The translations under genes and the position numbers were made by a program. A DNA stretch of 53,305 nucleotides, taken from positions 1-53,305 of the forward strand of contig JAKEGK010000273.1 in assembly GCA_022627515.1 (NCBI GenBank), given 5' to 3'. Of the stretch, positions 8,616 to 18,595 are shown piece by piece. The stretch comes from Gammaproteobacteria bacterium. Lineage in GTDB: Bacteria > Pseudomonadota > Gammaproteobacteria > SZUA-152. The notes below the pieces were generated by a model. It was not told where the DNA came from, searched no databases, and was given only the letters and a program-made list of their open reading frames with translations. Positions within the stretch are counted from its first letter, which is position 1. Each line of letters starts with the position of its first letter.

Positions 8616-8691
8616 TGGTGGGTGGTGTAGGGATCGAACCTACGACCCTCGCCTTGTAAGGGCGATGCTCTCCCAGCTGAGCTAACCACCC
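8616..8691 (-). tRNA. tRNA-Val (anticodon TAC)
   Basis: A 76-base cloverleaf reading from 8691: acceptor GGGTGGT pairs with ACCACCC and the anticodon loop CTTACAA gives TAC. The D-loop (AGCTCAGCTGGGAGAGC) and T-loop (GGTTCGATCCC) are standard, and CCA is encoded. It lies 12 bases after hupB. Confidence 0.97.
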
Positions 8692-8703
8692 AGCGAAAGC
8701 GCG

Positions 8704-8976
8704 CTAGTTTACGGCATCCTTCAGCGCTTTTCCAGCCTTAAATGATGGATTTTTGGCAGCTGCAATTTCAATGGGCTCCCCAGTACGAGGATTGCGTCCG
8801 GTGCGTGCGGCGCGTTCACGAACCAGAAATGTACCAAATCCTACCAGCGTAACCTGGTCACCTTTACTCAACGCGTCTGAAATCGCGTTAATCATTCCAT
8901 CCACTGCCCGGCTGGCAGCTGCTTTGGATAAATCCGCACTCTCGGCTACTGCATCTATTAATTCTTGTTTATTCAC
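8704..8976 (-). CDS. hupB: DNA-binding protein HU, beta type
   Basis: A 90-residue nucleoid protein that bends and compacts DNA as a dimer. It shows the full HU pattern: N-terminal helices ([12 protein letters not shown]), the GFGTF turn, and the beta-arm with the intercalating proline ([12 protein letters not shown]). The start codon is GTG, supported by GAGGGG eight bases upstream. It lies between lon and the Val/Asp tRNA genes as in many gammaproteobacteria and may be cotranscribed with them. Length and motifs leave no real alternative except IHF, whose arms and length differ. Confidence 0.96.
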   Translation of the reverse strand: MNKQELIDAVAESADLSKAAASRAVDGMINAISDALSKGDQVTLVGFGTFLVRERAARTGRNPRTGEPIEIAAAKNPSFKAGKALKDAVN

Positions 8977-9171
8977 ACACGGTACCCCTCATTTTGTTCT
9001 TTCTTTTATAATAAAAAGATAAAAAGTTTATAGAAAAAGTTAGTCCTTAGGTAATTCCAGTCCTGCGAGCACAGCGCCAGTACTGCCATGCCACATCTAC
9101 CATCATTTTAGCCTGCACCACTCATCATCAACTGTCTTGCTTAAATCGGGAATTGCGGTTAATAAAACGAA

Positions 9172-9372
9172 GTCCTTTAAAAAAGGGACAGGCTTTATAC
9201 CAATGGGTTCCAGATGGGTCAAGCAAAGACTTTTGATAACCGCGTGTAAATTTTTGCCACGCCGGATTTATCAATGTGGAGTCTTATCGAAAAGTTACGG
9301 CGAATGCTTTTGGGACCAGTCTTAATTGTAATGCGCAAAAGTCAAAATCCAATGACTTTTGCGCAATTTTTT
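9172..9372 (+). ncRNA. Candidate plus-strand small RNA opposite hupB and lon
   Basis: A plus-strand intrinsic terminator at 9332-9372 has no plus-strand gene to serve. About 165 bases upstream is a possible promoter, TTGCTT (9137-9142), 17 bases, TAATAA (9160-9165), which would start an RNA of about 200 nt. The -10 is weak, and the hairpin could instead stabilise the lon mRNA 3' end from the other strand. No known family is recognised. Confidence 0.3.
9332..9372 (+). terminator. Intrinsic terminator with 13-bp stem and T6
   Basis: Perfect stem TGCGCAAAAGTCA / TGACTTTTGCGCA with an 8-base loop, followed on the plus strand by ATTTTTT. The minus-strand exit toward hupB lacks a T run, so the polarity favours plus-strand transcription. 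Confidence 0.75.
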
Positions 9373-9422
9373 CCTGTTTGTCTGAATATTTATTGTACTG
9401 TAATTGTAATTTCAGTGTGCCT

Positions 9423-11879
9423 TTAGTGGGTTCTGATCAAATTCTCCGCTTCATCTGAACTTTTTTGTTCGACAGCCACGGCTTCTTTTCCCTCGCTGCC
9501 TGGCAACGGTTTGGGCATTTTGGTCAGCGCCACTTCAAGCACTTCGTCAATCCAACGCACGGTACGGATATCCAGACGTTCTTTGATATTCTCAGGAATC
9601 TCCGCCAGATCCCGGCTGTTTTCCTTGGGTATCAAAACGGTTTTGATGCCTCCTCGATGCGCGGCGAGCAATTTTTCCTTCAAGCCGCCGATTGGCAATA
9701 CTTCGCCACGCAGCGTAATTTCACCTGTCATGGCAACATCGGAACGTACCGGGATCCCGGTCAGCACGGAAACGATCGCCGTGCACATGGCTATACCGGC
9801 GCTCGGTCCATCCTTGGGTACGGCGCCTTCCGGCACATGGATATGAATGTCATTTTTCTCGTAAAATTCCACGGCTTCGATTCCCAGCATTTTGGCGCGG
9901 CTGCGCACTACGGTCATCGCCGCCTGAACCGACTCTTTCATGACATCACCCAACTGACCGGTAATCACATGTTTGCCTTTGCCTGGCACGAGGACTGCTT
10001 CGATGGAAAGCAATTCGCCGCCGACTTCGGTCCATGCAAGACCGGTGACCTGTCCCAACTGGTCTTTCTCTTCTGCGCGGCCAAAGCGAAAGCGTTTCAC
10101 ACCCAGATATTCTTCCAGGTTTTCGCTGGTAATGGTGACAGGTTGCGCCTGCTTGCCGCTTTCTTTCAGCAGGATGTTCTTCACAACCTTACGGCAAATT
10201 TTTGAAATTTCACGCTCCAGATTCCGCACACCGGCTTCACGGGTGTAAAAACGGATGATATCCCGTATGCCCGATTCGCTGATCTCCAGCTCAGACTCGC
10301 TCAATCCGTTAGCCTTAATTTGTTTCTTGACCAGATAACGCTGGGCAATGTTGACCTTTTCATCTTCCGTATAGCCAGATATGCGAATCACTTCCATTCG
10401 GTCCAGCAGTGGCCCTGGTATGTTCATGGTATTGGCGGTCGCCACAAACATGACATCCGACAGGTCATAGTCGACTTCCAGATAATGGTCGTTGAACGTG
10501 TTGTTCTGTTCGGGATCCAATACTTCCAGTAATGCCGATGCCGGATCACCACGAAAGTCCATGGCCATCTTGTCAATTTCATCAAGCAGGAACAGTGGAT
10601 TACGCGTTCCGGCTTTTGTCAGGTTCTGAATTATCTTGCCTGGCATGGAGCCGATGTAAGTACGGCGGTGACCGCGGATCTCCGCTTCATCACGCACACC
10701 GCCCAACGACATGCGTATGAATTTGCGATTGGTCGCGCGCGCAACGGATTTACCCAGCGAGGTTTTACCTACGCCCGGCGGACCCACCAGGCACAGGATC
10801 GGACTCTTGGCTTTTTTGGCGCGTTGTTGCACCGCCAGATATTCAAGAATGCGTTCCTTCACTTTTTCCAGACCATAGTGGTCGGTTTCGAGTACTTCTT
10901 CCGCGGTAGCCAAGTCATTGCGCACCTTGCTGCGTTTTTTCCACGGCACGTTGACCAGCCAATCAATATAGTTGCGCACCACCGTCGCTTCCGCCGACAT
11001 GGGCGACATCATTTTGAGCTTGTTTAATTCGGATTCGGCTTTTTCTTTCGCCTCTTTGGACATACCCGCTTCTTCGATCTTGCGGGTGAGGTCATCCACT
11101 TCATTATGTCCTTCTTCCAGATCGCCCAGCTCTTTTTGAATGGCTTTCATCTGCTCATTCAAATAATATTCGCGCTGGCTTTTTTCCATTTGACGTTTCA
11201 CCCGCCCGCGGATGCGTTTCTCGACCTGCAACAAATCAATCTCGGCTTCCATTAATCCAATCAGGTGTTCCAGCCGTTCGCGCAAGCTGATGATCTCGAT
11301 AATCTTCTGTTTCTCTTCAATCTTTAATGACATATGCGCGGCGATAGTATCCGCCAGGCGGCCCGGCTCATCGATACTGGATAATGACGAAAGAATTTCG
11401 GGAGGAACTTTCTTGCTAAGTTTGACATACTGGTCAAATTGCGCCATCACGGAACGCATAAGCACTTCGGCTTCGCGCTCATCAAGCTTGGCGGAATCCG
11501 GTGATTCGACTTTGGTAATCTGGGCTTTGAAGTAATCGTCGGTGCCCATGAGATGCAGAATGCGCGCGCGTTCGCTGCCTTCAACCAGCACCTTGATGGT
11601 GCCATCAGGCAGCTTCAGCAATTGCAGAATATTGGCGATGGTGCCAATCTTGTAAAGATCTTCCGCTTCCGGCTCATCCTGCGATGCGTTTTTTTGCGCG
11701 GCCAGCAAAATTCGTTTGTTTTCCTCCATCGCCGCTTCCAGAGCAAGAATGGATTTTTCCCTGCCAACGAATAGTGGAATGACCATGTATGGGTACACTA
11801 CCACATCGCGCAACGGCAGTACCGGCATCACCTGAAGCTGGTCATTAACGATATCGGAAACCTTGTCTTCTTCAGACAT
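9423..11879 (-). CDS. lon: ATP-dependent protease La (Lon)
   Basis: Cytosolic ATP-dependent serine protease that degrades misfolded and selected regulatory proteins. The 818-residue chain has the N-terminal LON substrate domain ([13 protein letters not shown]), a coiled-coil middle, an AAA module with Walker A ([13 protein letters not shown]) and Walker B ([10 protein letters not shown]), and a C-terminal protease domain. The catalytic dyad is Ser693 (PKDGPSAG) and Lys736 ([11 protein letters not shown]), at the spacing of the E. coli pair 679/722. The ATG at 11879 is preceded by GAGAGG; an in-frame ATG ten codons earlier lacks such support. A heat-shock-like promoter lies about 200 bases upstream. 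Confidence 0.97.
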   Translation of the reverse strand: MSEEDKVSDIVNDQLQVMPVLPLRDVVVYPYMVIPLFVGREKSILALEAAMEENKRILLAAQKNASQDEPEAEDLYKIGTIANILQLLKLPDGTIKVLVEGSERARILHLMGTDDYFKAQITKVESPDSAKLDEREAEVLMRSVMAQFDQYVKLSKKVPPEILSSLSSIDEPGRLADTIAAHMSLKIEEKQKIIEIISLRERLEHLIGLMEAEIDLLQVEKRIRGRVKRQMEKSQREYYLNEQMKAIQKELGDLEEGHNEVDDLTRKIEEAGMSKEAKEKAESELNKLKMMSPMSAEATVVRNYIDWLVNVPWKKRSKVRNDLATAEEVLETDHYGLEKVKERILEYLAVQQRAKKAKSPILCLVGPPGVGKTSLGKSVARATNRKFIRMSLGGVRDEAEIRGHRRTYIGSMPGKIIQNLTKAGTRNPLFLLDEIDKMAMDFRGDPASALLEVLDPEQNNTFNDHYLEVDYDLSDVMFVATANTMNIPGPLLDRMEVIRISGYTEDEKVNIAQRYLVKKQIKANGLSESELEISESGIRDIIRFYTREAGVRNLEREISKICRKVVKNILLKESGKQAQPVTITSENLEEYLGVKRFRFGRAEEKDQLGQVTGLAWTEVGGELLSIEAVLVPGKGKHVITGQLGDVMKESVQAAMTVVRSRAKMLGIEAVEFYEKNDIHIHVPEGAVPKDGPSAGIAMCTAIVSVLTGIPVRSDVAMTGEITLRGEVLPIGGLKEKLLAAHRGGIKTVLIPKENSRDLAEIPENIKERLDIRTVRWIDEVLEVALTKMPKPLPGSEGKEAVAVEQKSSDEAENLIRTH

Positions 11880-12227
11880 ATTTATCCCTCTCCAGTTGAG
11901 AAGGTGCATCCAAACTTATAATTAGTGATCGCTGTTTCCTACGCGTTACACACGCGGTCCATAGTCCAACTTCCGTTCGGGAACACTAATTAAGCGATTG
12001 CAACACCTCCGAAACAATTATTGTGTAACGCCTAACCTGTTAATTCTGTGCAATTCGTTTGCCATACTAACTAGCTTAGTATGTGCGGGCGTTGCATATT
12101 GACTTCAAGGGACTCTGGTTCGACAAATTTCGCACAATTATTATGCCAGTATCACTAACATTTGCCTGCTGGAAGCGAAAATTTTGTGCATAGGATCACG
12201 CTTTCGCGTCAATTCAGTCATGCCGCA
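11880..12227. other. clpX-lon interval with lon regulatory sequences
   Basis: 348 bases with no gene. They hold a sigma-32-like promoter (12081-12109) and a perfect inverted repeat CATACTAA / TTAGTATG (12063-12070 and 12076-12083) just downstream of that promoter's -10 on the minus strand, at the expected start of transcription. A T/A-rich -10-like element (TATAAG on the minus strand, near 11915-11920) lies closer to lon. Confidence 0.55.
12081..12109 (-). promoter_or_regulatory. Heat-shock (sigma-32-like) promoter for lon
   Basis: On the minus strand CTTGAAG (12109-12103) is followed after 13 bases by CCCGCACAT (12089-12081). This is close to the sigma-32 consensus CTTGAA plus CCCCATNT at normal spacing. 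lon is a classic heat-shock gene. The assignment rests on sequence match only. Confidence 0.5.
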
Positions 12228-12242
12228 TCAATCTGATGCGGC
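12222..12242 (-). terminator. Hairpin containing the clpX stop codon
   Basis: Perfect 9-bp stem GCCGCATCA / TGATGCGGC with a 3-base loop. The clpX TGA (12230-12228) lies inside the hairpin. No T run follows, so it may act as an mRNA 3' stabiliser rather than a full terminator. Confidence 0.45.
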
Positions 12243-13508
12243 TCGGCTTTGTTCTCCACCTTCGAATATCAGCAAGGGTTTGGATTTGTTTTCGATAACA
12301 TCCTCGTCAACAATAGCCTTGCTCAGTCCTTCCATCGAAGGTAAATCATACATCGTGTCCAGCAGTACGTACTCCAGGATGGAACGTAATCCACGCGCAC
12401 TGGTTTTGCGTTCCATGGCCTTGCGAGCAACCGCGTAAAGCGCTTCGGCGCGAAATTCCAGTTCACAATTTTCCATCTCGAACAATTTTGCATACTGCTT
12501 GGTTATCGCATTTCTCGGTTCAGTCAGGATACGCACCAGTGCGTCTTCATCCAGTTCTTTCAAAGTCGCGATAACAGGCAGACGCCCGACAAATTCCGGG
12601 ATGAGGCCATACTTAACCAAATCTTCCGGCGCCACAGTTTCCAGCACTTCACCGATACTCTTCTTGTCTTGCTTGCTTTGCACCTGAGCGGAGAAACCGA
12701 TGCCGCTCTTTTCAGAACGGTCACGAATTATCCGTTCCAGGCCATCAAACGCACCACCGCATATAAACAGGATGTTCGAAGTGTTAACCTGGAGGAATTC
12801 CTGTTGAGGATGCTTGCGCCCGCCTTGTGGCGGCACCGATGCGATTGTACCTTCGATAAGTTTTAACAAGGCTTGCTGCACGCCTTCACCGGATACGTCG
12901 CGGGTAATCGACGGGTTGTCCGATTTGCGGGAAATCTTGTCAATTTCGTCAATATACACAATTCCGGTTTGAGCTTTTTCAACGTCGTAGTCACATTTCT
13001 GTAACAGCTTCTGGATAATATTCTCAACGTCTTCACCCACATAACCGGCTTCGGTTAATGTCGTGGCATCAGCGATGGTGAATGGCACATTGAGCAAGCG
13101 GGCGAGGGTTTCAGCCAATAGTGTTTTGCCGCTGCCGGTAGGACCAATTAACAGAATATTACTTTTCGCCAGTTCGACATCGTCTTTCTTGTGCGCTGCC
13201 TCTAACCGCTTGTAATGGTTATATACCGCGACAGCGAGAATCTTCTTGGCGCGTGGCTGCCCGATGACATATTCATCGAGAATCTTGTTGATTTCGTGCG
13301 GTGTTGGAAGTTTGCTTCCACTAAGGTTGGATGACTTCTCTTCGACTTCTTCGCGGATGATGTCGTTACATAATTCCACGCATTCATCGCAGACAAAAAC
13401 CGAAGGCCCAGCAATCAGTTTACGAACTTCGTGCTGACTTTTTCCGCAAAACGAACAATATAAAAGCTTGCCGCCGTCGTCACCTTTAGTGTGCTTGTCG
13501 TCTGGCAT
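12228..13508 (-). CDS. clpX: ClpXP protease ATP-binding unfoldase subunit ClpX
   Basis: A 426-residue AAA+ unfoldase that recognises tagged proteins and threads them into ClpP. The N-terminal zinc domain has Cys18, Cys21, Cys40 and Cys43 (CSFC and CDEC). Walker A is GPTGSGKT (residues 122-129). The ESDxxR-like sensor regions and the pore loop (GYVGEDVE) are present, as is the ClpP-contacting IGF-type loop (KSGIGFSAQ). Gene order tig-clpP-clpX-lon is the standard gammaproteobacterial one. It lies 162 bases after clpP; the gap contains an imperfect hairpin around 13532-13565 and could hold a separate promoter. Confidence 0.98.
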   Translation of the reverse strand: MPDDKHTKGDDGGKLLYCSFCGKSQHEVRKLIAGPSVFVCDECVELCNDIIREEVEEKSSNLSGSKLPTPHEINKILDEYVIGQPRAKKILAVAVYNHYKRLEAAHKKDDVELAKSNILLIGPTGSGKTLLAETLARLLNVPFTIADATTLTEAGYVGEDVENIIQKLLQKCDYDVEKAQTGIVYIDEIDKISRKSDNPSITRDVSGEGVQQALLKLIEGTIASVPPQGGRKHPQQEFLQVNTSNILFICGGAFDGLERIIRDRSEKSGIGFSAQVQSKQDKKSIGEVLETVAPEDLVKYGLIPEFVGRLPVIATLKELDEDALVRILTEPRNAITKQYAKLFEMENCELEFRAEALYAVARKAMERKTSARGLRSILEYVLLDTMYDLPSMEGLSKAIVDEDVIENKSKPLLIFEGGEQSRAASD

Positions 13509-13670
13509 ATCTTACCTCTTCATACGTAGACAGCGCGGAAAGTCGTTGGTTTTACTTTCCCGCAGTCTCAATTTTGATATCGTCTAGCCCAATTGTTACT
13601 TTAACTTCAAAGAGGAACGCATCGCAACAATCTTTAACAAAGGTAATATATTTCAGACGCTTACGCAAAC

Positions 13671-14303
13671 CTATTCAGACGAAATACCCGCACGGTTCGT
13701 CAGTACTTTGTCGATAAGGCCGTATTCAACCGACTGTGGACCACTCATGAAATTATCGCGATCAGTGTCGATTTCGATCTTTTCCATCGGCTGTCCCGTG
13801 TGGTGGGACATAATTTTATTAAGTCTTTCACGAACTTGCAGAATTTCCCGGGCATGGATCTCAATATCAGAAGCCTGTCCTTGAACTCCGCCCAAAGGTT
13901 GATGAATCATCATTCTGGCATGGGGCAGGCAAAAGCGCTTGCCTTTGGCGCCACCTGTCAGCAAAAGCGCCCCCATGCTGGCCGCCTGGCCAATGCACAT
14001 GGTGCTTACGTTACATTTTATAAACTGCATCGTGTCGTAAATTGCCAGCCCTGCGGTAACGGAACCACCTGGCGAGTTAATGTACAAGTGAATATCCTTG
14101 TCAGGATTTTCGGATTCCAGAAACAATAGTTGCGCTACGATGACATTCGCCGAGTAATCATCAACAGGGCCAACCAAAAACACTACCCGCTCTTTGAGCA
14201 GACGTGAATAGATATCATAAGACCGTTCCCCGCGCGCGGATTGTTCAACAACGATGGGGACCAGATTTAGACCTTGGATATCGCTAACACTGCTATTTTT
14301 CAT
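13671..14303 (-). CDS. clpP: ATP-dependent Clp protease proteolytic subunit ClpP
   Basis: A 210-residue serine peptidase that forms the tetradecameric degradation chamber served by ClpX or ClpA. The catalytic triad is visible as Ser109 (GQAASMG), His134 ([10 protein letters not shown]) and Asp183 (TDRDNFMS). The N-terminus probably includes a short propeptide before [18 protein letters not shown], as in E. coli ClpP. It sits 29 bases downstream of tig and is likely cotranscribed with it. Confidence 0.98.
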   Translation of the reverse strand: MKNSSVSDIQGLNLVPIVVEQSARGERSYDIYSRLLKERVVFLVGPVDDYSANVIVAQLLFLESENPDKDIHLYINSPGGSVTAGLAIYDTMQFIKCNVSTMCIGQAASMGALLLTGGAKGKRFCLPHARMMIHQPLGGVQGQASDIEIHAREILQVRERLNKIMSHHTGQPMEKIEIDTDRDNFMSGPQSVEYGLIDKVLTNRAGISSE

Positions 14304-14332
14304 TTAAACATTCACCTTAATTGCTTCGATGT

Positions 14333-15643
14333 TCACTCTGCTGCTGTCGGATTCATCAACTCGCTGAACGATATTTTCCTGTCAGTGACTGACGCTTTGG
14401 TTACTACCCAGTCTATCGCCTCGTCTTCCAACACAAGATTCTCAATCTCAGACAAGCGTTCTTTGTCACCATAGTAATACTTAATAACCTCTTCCGGCCG
14501 TTCATAACTCGCGGCAATATTTTCGAGGGTTTTGCGCAATTTGGCCGGCTCAACTTTCAAGTTATTTTGTTTGACCAGCTCAGATAAAATTAGCCCTAAA
14601 GCGACCCTTCGTCTAGCCTGATCTTCAAATAACTTAGGATCTATATCCTGCGATTGGTTCCCTTCCGACAAACCCAGCGCCTGACGTTGTTGCTGAATTA
14701 AGTGTTCAATCTCATTGTCGATAAGCACTTTGGGCAAATCGACCGGATTCTGATTCAGAATGCCATCCAGAACCTGACGTTTAACCTGGGTGCGAATTTT
14801 TTGCTCCGCTTCGCGCTGCATATTTTCTTTCACCTGCTCACGTAACGCCAGCAAACCACCTTCGGTAATACCAAAGGACGCGGCAAATTCGTCGTTGAGT
14901 TCAGGCAATTCCGGCATTTCAACCTTGCGTGCAGAAACCTTGAATTCAACATCTTTGCCAGCCAGATCCCTGGAATGATATTCGGCAGGAAATTTAAGTT
15001 TTAAAGTACGTTCTTCGCCCGCTTTAATACCCGCCAGTTGATCCTCAAATCCCGGAATCATGCGTTTGGCGCCGATTTCCACGGCATATTCCTTGGCGGT
15101 TCCACCTTCGAACGGCTCGCCATTCATAAAACCTTCAAAATCGATGACCACCCGGTCGCCATTTTCAGCGGCGCGGTCCGTTTCCTTCCATTGTTTACGC
15201 TGCTTGCGGATGGTTTGCAGCATATCGTCCATATCCTGTTCACTGATTTCCAACACAGGCCGCTCTACTTTTATTTCGTCCAATCCCTTAATGGTAATAT
15301 CAGGATACACTTCAAAGGTCGCGGTGTAGGCCATCTCTCCGGATTCTTTGCTGGTTTCAGCAGGCTGTATATGCGGCATACCAACCGGGCGCAAGTTTTG
15401 CTGAGTCAGGGCTTCAACGTAACTGGACTGAATCATCTCCCCCATGACCTCCTGTTCGACCTGGCCGCCATAACGCTGCTTGATCACATTCATTGGCACT
15501 TTGCCCGGCCGGAATCCCTGGATTTTGGCCCTGCCGGCTAATTGTTTCAGCCGCGCCTGAACTTCCTTCTCAAGCCTGTCTTTGGGAATCTGCACCGTCA
15601 TGCGGCGTTCTAAACCGCTGGTCGTTTCTATGGAAACTTGCAT
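14333..15643 (-). CDS. tig: Trigger factor, ribosome-associated chaperone
   Basis: A 436-residue chaperone that binds ribosomal protein L23 at the exit tunnel and shields nascent chains. The N-terminal ribosome-binding domain carries the signature loop (GFRPGKVPMNVIKQRYG, about residues 43-59), followed by an FKBP-type isomerase domain (GDRVVIDFEGFMNGEPFEGG, about residues 161-180) and the helical C-domain. Length is close to E. coli Tig (432). It is the first gene of the tig-clpP-clpX series. Confidence 0.97.
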   Translation of the reverse strand: MQVSIETTSGLERRMTVQIPKDRLEKEVQARLKQLAGRAKIQGFRPGKVPMNVIKQRYGGQVEQEVMGEMIQSSYVEALTQQNLRPVGMPHIQPAETSKESGEMAYTATFEVYPDITIKGLDEIKVERPVLEISEQDMDDMLQTIRKQRKQWKETDRAAENGDRVVIDFEGFMNGEPFEGGTAKEYAVEIGAKRMIPGFEDQLAGIKAGEERTLKLKFPAEYHSRDLAGKDVEFKVSARKVEMPELPELNDEFAASFGITEGGLLALREQVKENMQREAEQKIRTQVKRQVLDGILNQNPVDLPKVLIDNEIEHLIQQQRQALGLSEGNQSQDIDPKLFEDQARRRVALGLILSELVKQNNLKVEPAKLRKTLENIAASYERPEEVIKYYYGDKERLSEIENLVLEDEAIDWVVTKASVTDRKISFSELMNPTAAE

Positions 15644-15794
15644 AGCTCACACATCCTCGTCATGAATTTCAATTGGGTAGACACTGATTTTTTATGATAG
15701 TTGGCGGCAAGTCAGCTTGCTATCCGGCCACGGCTGTTATCCCAACCCTGCCGTTAAAATTGCCACAACGAATAACCGGCTCCGCTGAAAGTAT

Positions 15795-15879
<85 letters not shown>

Positions 15880-16307
15880 ATACTAAACTGGCGATTAGAA
15901 AAATTCACCAGAACAAGTATTGATCTGAGCATTCACCTTAAGAATCTCTAAACTTCGCTCCGCTCATTAAGAGCTTGTAAATACCAGTTCCGCCACTTTC
16001 GCAAATTTTTCCAGCCGGGCCGATACAAAACTTCTCTCCCGGTACTTTCATCACTGACGTAAACGCAGCCGCAAAGCACAACGAAATCAGCGCTTAAGGG
16101 GGCGTATCCTACACTATTTAATAATTTTTTACTATGCCGCCCCCTCCGGGTTATTAACAAACATACCCTTAAAAACAAGCATTTATTAAATGCCATAGAT
16201 ACGCTAAGCTTTGGCAGTTTTATCAGTTCTGGCAAATGGTGACTGACCTGTAGTTTGCTGTTTTGCCATCACGGAATCTGAAGTTGAATAAGGATCGAAA
16301 CGCAGAT
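15880..16307. other. tRNA-Leu-glnS interval
   Basis: 428 bases that hold a 21-base tRNA-Leu 5' fragment, an inverted repeat AGGGGGCG / CGCCCCCT (16097-16104 and 16138-16145) separated by 33 A/T-rich bases, and the glnS leader. A minus-strand frame (15948-16235, 95 codons) spans the tRNA fragment and lacks a ribosome binding site; I regard it as doubtful. Confidence 0.5.
15982..16002 (-). pseudogene. 5' fragment of a second tRNA-Leu gene
   Basis: Reading from 16002, GCGAAAGTGGCGGAACTGGTA matches positions 1-21 of the intact tRNA-Leu gene at 19 of 21 bases, then similarity stops. The rest of the tRNA is absent. It could be the remnant of a tandem tRNA-Leu array or of an integration event. Confidence 0.6.
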
Positions 16308-18002
16308 ATGACTACCCCTGAAAAACCCGCGCCTGTTAATTTTATTCGTCACATTATCAACCAAGATCTGGAAACCAATAAACATGGCGGGCGAGTCGCG
16401 ACCCGCTTTCCTCCCGAACCCAACGGGTACCTGCATATTGGTCATGCCAAATCAATATGTCTGAATTTCGGCATCGCGGAAGACTACCCCAACGCCACTT
16501 GCAACATGCGTTTTGATGACACCAATCCCACCAAGGAAGACATTGATTATGTGAATTCCATTTTGGCAGACGTACACTGGTTGGGTTTTGAATGGGCAGG
16601 TGATGTTAAATACACCTCAGATTATTTCGACCAGCTTTATGATTATGCCGTTGAACTCATCAATAAAGGCAAAGCATACGTCTGCAGTTTATCCGCGGAG
16701 GAAATTCGCCGGACCCGCGGCACGCTGACCGAACCCGGCATTGACAGCCCTTACCGCAACCGTTCCGTAAAAGAGAACCTGGATTTGTTCACACGCATGC
16801 GCGCCGGAGAATTCAAGGATGGCGAACACGTGCTGCGCGCCAAAATTGACATGGCCTCACCCAACATTAATATGCGCGACCCAGTCATGTACCGTATCCT
16901 GCACGCCTCCCATCACCAGACAGCCGACAAATGGTGCATCTATCCCATGTATGATTATTCGCATCCGATTGCGGATGCGCTGGAAGGCATTACCCACTCC
17001 CTGTGCACACTGGAGTTTGAAGACCACCGCCCCTTGTATGACTGGACGCTGGATAACATCACCATTGATTGCCATCCGCAGCAGATCGAGTTCGCGCGCC
17101 TGTCCCTCGAACACACCGTCATGAGTAAACGCAAACTCAACGAACTTGTCACGCGTAAATTCGTGGACGGTTGGGATGATCCGCGCATGCCAACCATCGC
17201 CGGCATCCGGCGCCGTGGCTATACGCCGGAGTCCATCCGGGATTTTTGCGACCGCATTGGTATTACTAAAGTCGATACCGTGATCGAAATGGGTGTCCTT
17301 GAAAACTGCATTCGCGAAGATCTCGATGCCAACGCGCCGCGCGCCATGTGTGTTTTGAATCCCTTAAAAGTGGTGATCGAATCCGTCCCGGCTGATAAAA
17401 CAGAAATGCTGGTTTTCATCAACCACCCGAAAACGGAAACGCTCGGCAAACGGGAAATCCCGTTTACGCGGGAAATCTATATCGACCGCAGTGATTTCGA
17501 AGAAAATCCGCCCAAGGATTACAAGCGGCTGATTCCCGGCGGTGAAGTGCGGCTGCGCGGCGCGTATGTCATCAAGTGTGAACAAGTCGTCAAGGATAAC
17601 GATGGCAATATCATTGAACTGCGCTGCCGTCATGACGAAAAAACATTGGGCAAGAATCCCGAAGGACGCAAGGTGAAAGGCGTCATCCACTGGGTTTCCG
17701 CTACCGATTGCGTTGATGTGGAAGTCCGGCTCTATGACCGGCTGTTTCGCGCGGACGATCCGCTGGTAATCAGTAAAAGCGCCGACATTAAGGATCAGCT
17801 CAATCCGGATTCACTGGTTATAATGGAGCACTGCAAGGCGGAAAAAAGTCTCGGCACCGCCAAGGCGGGTGATACGTTTCAATTCGAGCGTGAGGGATAT
17901 TTTTGTGTCGACAACCGTCACTCAACCGCGGAGCGCCTGGTCTTCAACCGCACGGTGACACTGCGCGATACCTGGGCCAAGATACAAGAAAAACAGGCTT
18001 AA
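16308..18002 (+). CDS. glnS: Glutaminyl-tRNA synthetase
   Basis: Class I synthetase of 564 residues that charges tRNA-Gln. It carries the HIGH motif (YLHIGHAKS, His43 and His46), the KMSKS equivalent (HTVMSKRKL), and the GlnRS C-terminal anticodon-binding beta-barrels ([19 protein letters not shown]). The length is near that of E. coli GlnS (554). I chose the ATG at 16308, where the conserved N-terminal arm begins, over the start 15 codons upstream. AAGGA lies 13 bases before it, rather far, so the exact start is moderately certain. A dedicated GlnRS is typical of gamma- and betaproteobacteria. Confidence 0.96.
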   Translation: MTTPEKPAPVNFIRHIINQDLETNKHGGRVATRFPPEPNGYLHIGHAKSICLNFGIAEDYPNATCNMRFDDTNPTKEDIDYVNSILADVHWLGFEWAGDVKYTSDYFDQLYDYAVELINKGKAYVCSLSAEEIRRTRGTLTEPGIDSPYRNRSVKENLDLFTRMRAGEFKDGEHVLRAKIDMASPNINMRDPVMYRILHASHHQTADKWCIYPMYDYSHPIADALEGITHSLCTLEFEDHRPLYDWTLDNITIDCHPQQIEFARLSLEHTVMSKRKLNELVTRKFVDGWDDPRMPTIAGIRRRGYTPESIRDFCDRIGITKVDTVIEMGVLENCIREDLDANAPRAMCVLNPLKVVIESVPADKTEMLVFINHPKTETLGKREIPFTREIYIDRSDFEENPPKDYKRLIPGGEVRLRGAYVIKCEQVVKDNDGNIIELRCRHDEKTLGKNPEGRKVKGVIHWVSATDCVDVEVRLYDRLFRADDPLVISKSADIKDQLNPDSLVIMEHCKAEKSLGTAKAGDTFQFEREGYFCVDNRHSTAERLVFNRTVTLRDTWAKIQEKQA

Positions 18003-18026
18003 GCGTACGATGTGTAAATAAAATGA

Positions 18027-18099
18027 TGGGCCGTCAAGGACTCGAACCTTGGACCAAGAGATTAAGAGTCTCCTGCTCTACCAACTGAGCTAACGGCCC
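18027..18099 (-). tRNA. tRNA-Lys (anticodon CTT)
   Basis: A 73-base cloverleaf reading from 18099: acceptor GGGCCGT pairs with ACGGCCC and the anticodon loop CTCTTAA gives CTT. Unlike every other tRNA in the window, the 3' CCA is not encoded; the genomic bases after the discriminator A are TCA, so CCA must be added enzymatically. Confidence 0.93.
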
Positions 18100-18142
18100 G
18101 CGTCCGCCGCACGCGCCAATTTCCGCAACGAAGGGGAAATAC

Positions 18143-18219
18143 TGGGGTGGCTGATGGGGATCGAACCCACGACACCAGGAGCCACAATCCTGTGCTCTAC
18201 CAACTGAGCTACAGCCACC
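18143..18219 (-). tRNA. tRNA-His (anticodon GTG)
   Basis: Cloverleaf reading from 18219 with the extra 5' G typical of tRNA-His (GGTGGCTGT). The anticodon loop TTGTGGC gives GTG and the T-loop is GGTTCGATCCC. The 3' end CCACC plus encoded CCA is present. Confidence 0.97.
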
Positions 18220-18349
18220 ATTGATTCTTATAACTGTGTAATACTGTACTTTATGTCTGACCACACCAGGTGAGGTGAACCAGTACACGCGCCATATTAT
18301 GTATTTTCTTCAACGCCGATGCCAGATAAATTCAAATATGCGCGAAATC

Positions 18350-18426
18350 TGGCGCGCCCGGCAGGATTCGAACCTGCTACCCTCGGCTTAGAAGGCCGAT
18401 GCTCTATCCGAGTGAGCTACGGGCGC
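18350..18426 (-). tRNA. tRNA-Arg (anticodon TCT)
   Basis: A 77-base cloverleaf reading from 18426: acceptor GCGCCCG pairs with CGGGCGC, the anticodon loop CTTCTAA gives TCT, the T-loop is GGTTCGAATCC, and CCA is encoded. Confidence 0.97.
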
Positions 18427-18462
18427 ATTCCTATCGCAAAAACGCGTGCGCCTATAATAGTA

Positions 18463-18497
18463 AAGGCACCTTGAACAGGGTTACTCCAAGGCGCCTT
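18463..18497 (-). repeat. Inverted repeat between the tRNA-Pro and tRNA-Arg genes
   Basis: Arms AAGGCACCTTG (18463-18473) and CAAGGCGCCTT (18487-18497) pair over 11 bases with one wobble on the minus strand, around a 13-base loop. It may be a processing hairpin or internal terminator of the tRNA transcript; only a short T run follows. Confidence 0.55.
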
Positions 18498-18518
18498 GTG
18501 GCAAAATAGATCGAAATT

Positions 18519-18595
18519 TGGTCGGGGTAGAGAGATTTGAACTCCCGACATCCTGCTCCCAAAGCAGGCGCGCTACCAGACTGCGCTATACCCCG
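18519..18595 (-). tRNA. tRNA-Pro (anticodon TGG)
   Basis: A 77-base cloverleaf reading from 18595: acceptor CGGGGTA pairs with TACCCCG, the anticodon loop TTTGGGA gives TGG, and CCA is encoded. It is the first gene of a Pro-Arg-His-Lys cluster of the kind found in many gammaproteobacteria. Confidence 0.96.

Larger units (their letters stand above)
8977..9422. other. hupB-lon interval
   Basis: 446 bases without a convincing gene. A plus-strand frame (9137-9325) starts at a TTG with no ribosome binding site and resembles nothing known to me. The hupB-proximal part is A/T-rich and contains -10-like sequences for hupB (TATTAT around 9010). The lon-proximal part carries a strong hairpin at 9332-9365 with a T run on the plus strand. 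Confidence 0.5.

Noticed and set aside
9465-10205. Plus-strand open frame of 246 codons
   Set aside because: Antisense to lon; composition follows the lon codon pattern in reverse.
16097-16145. AGGGGGCG / CGCCCCCT inverted repeat as a terminator
   Set aside because: The 33-base loop and absence of a following T run on either strand make termination unlikely.
15948-16235. Minus-strand 95-codon frame near tRNA-Leu
   Set aside because: It spans the tRNA-Leu fragment and a GC-rich inverted repeat and has no ribosome binding site; not called as a gene.
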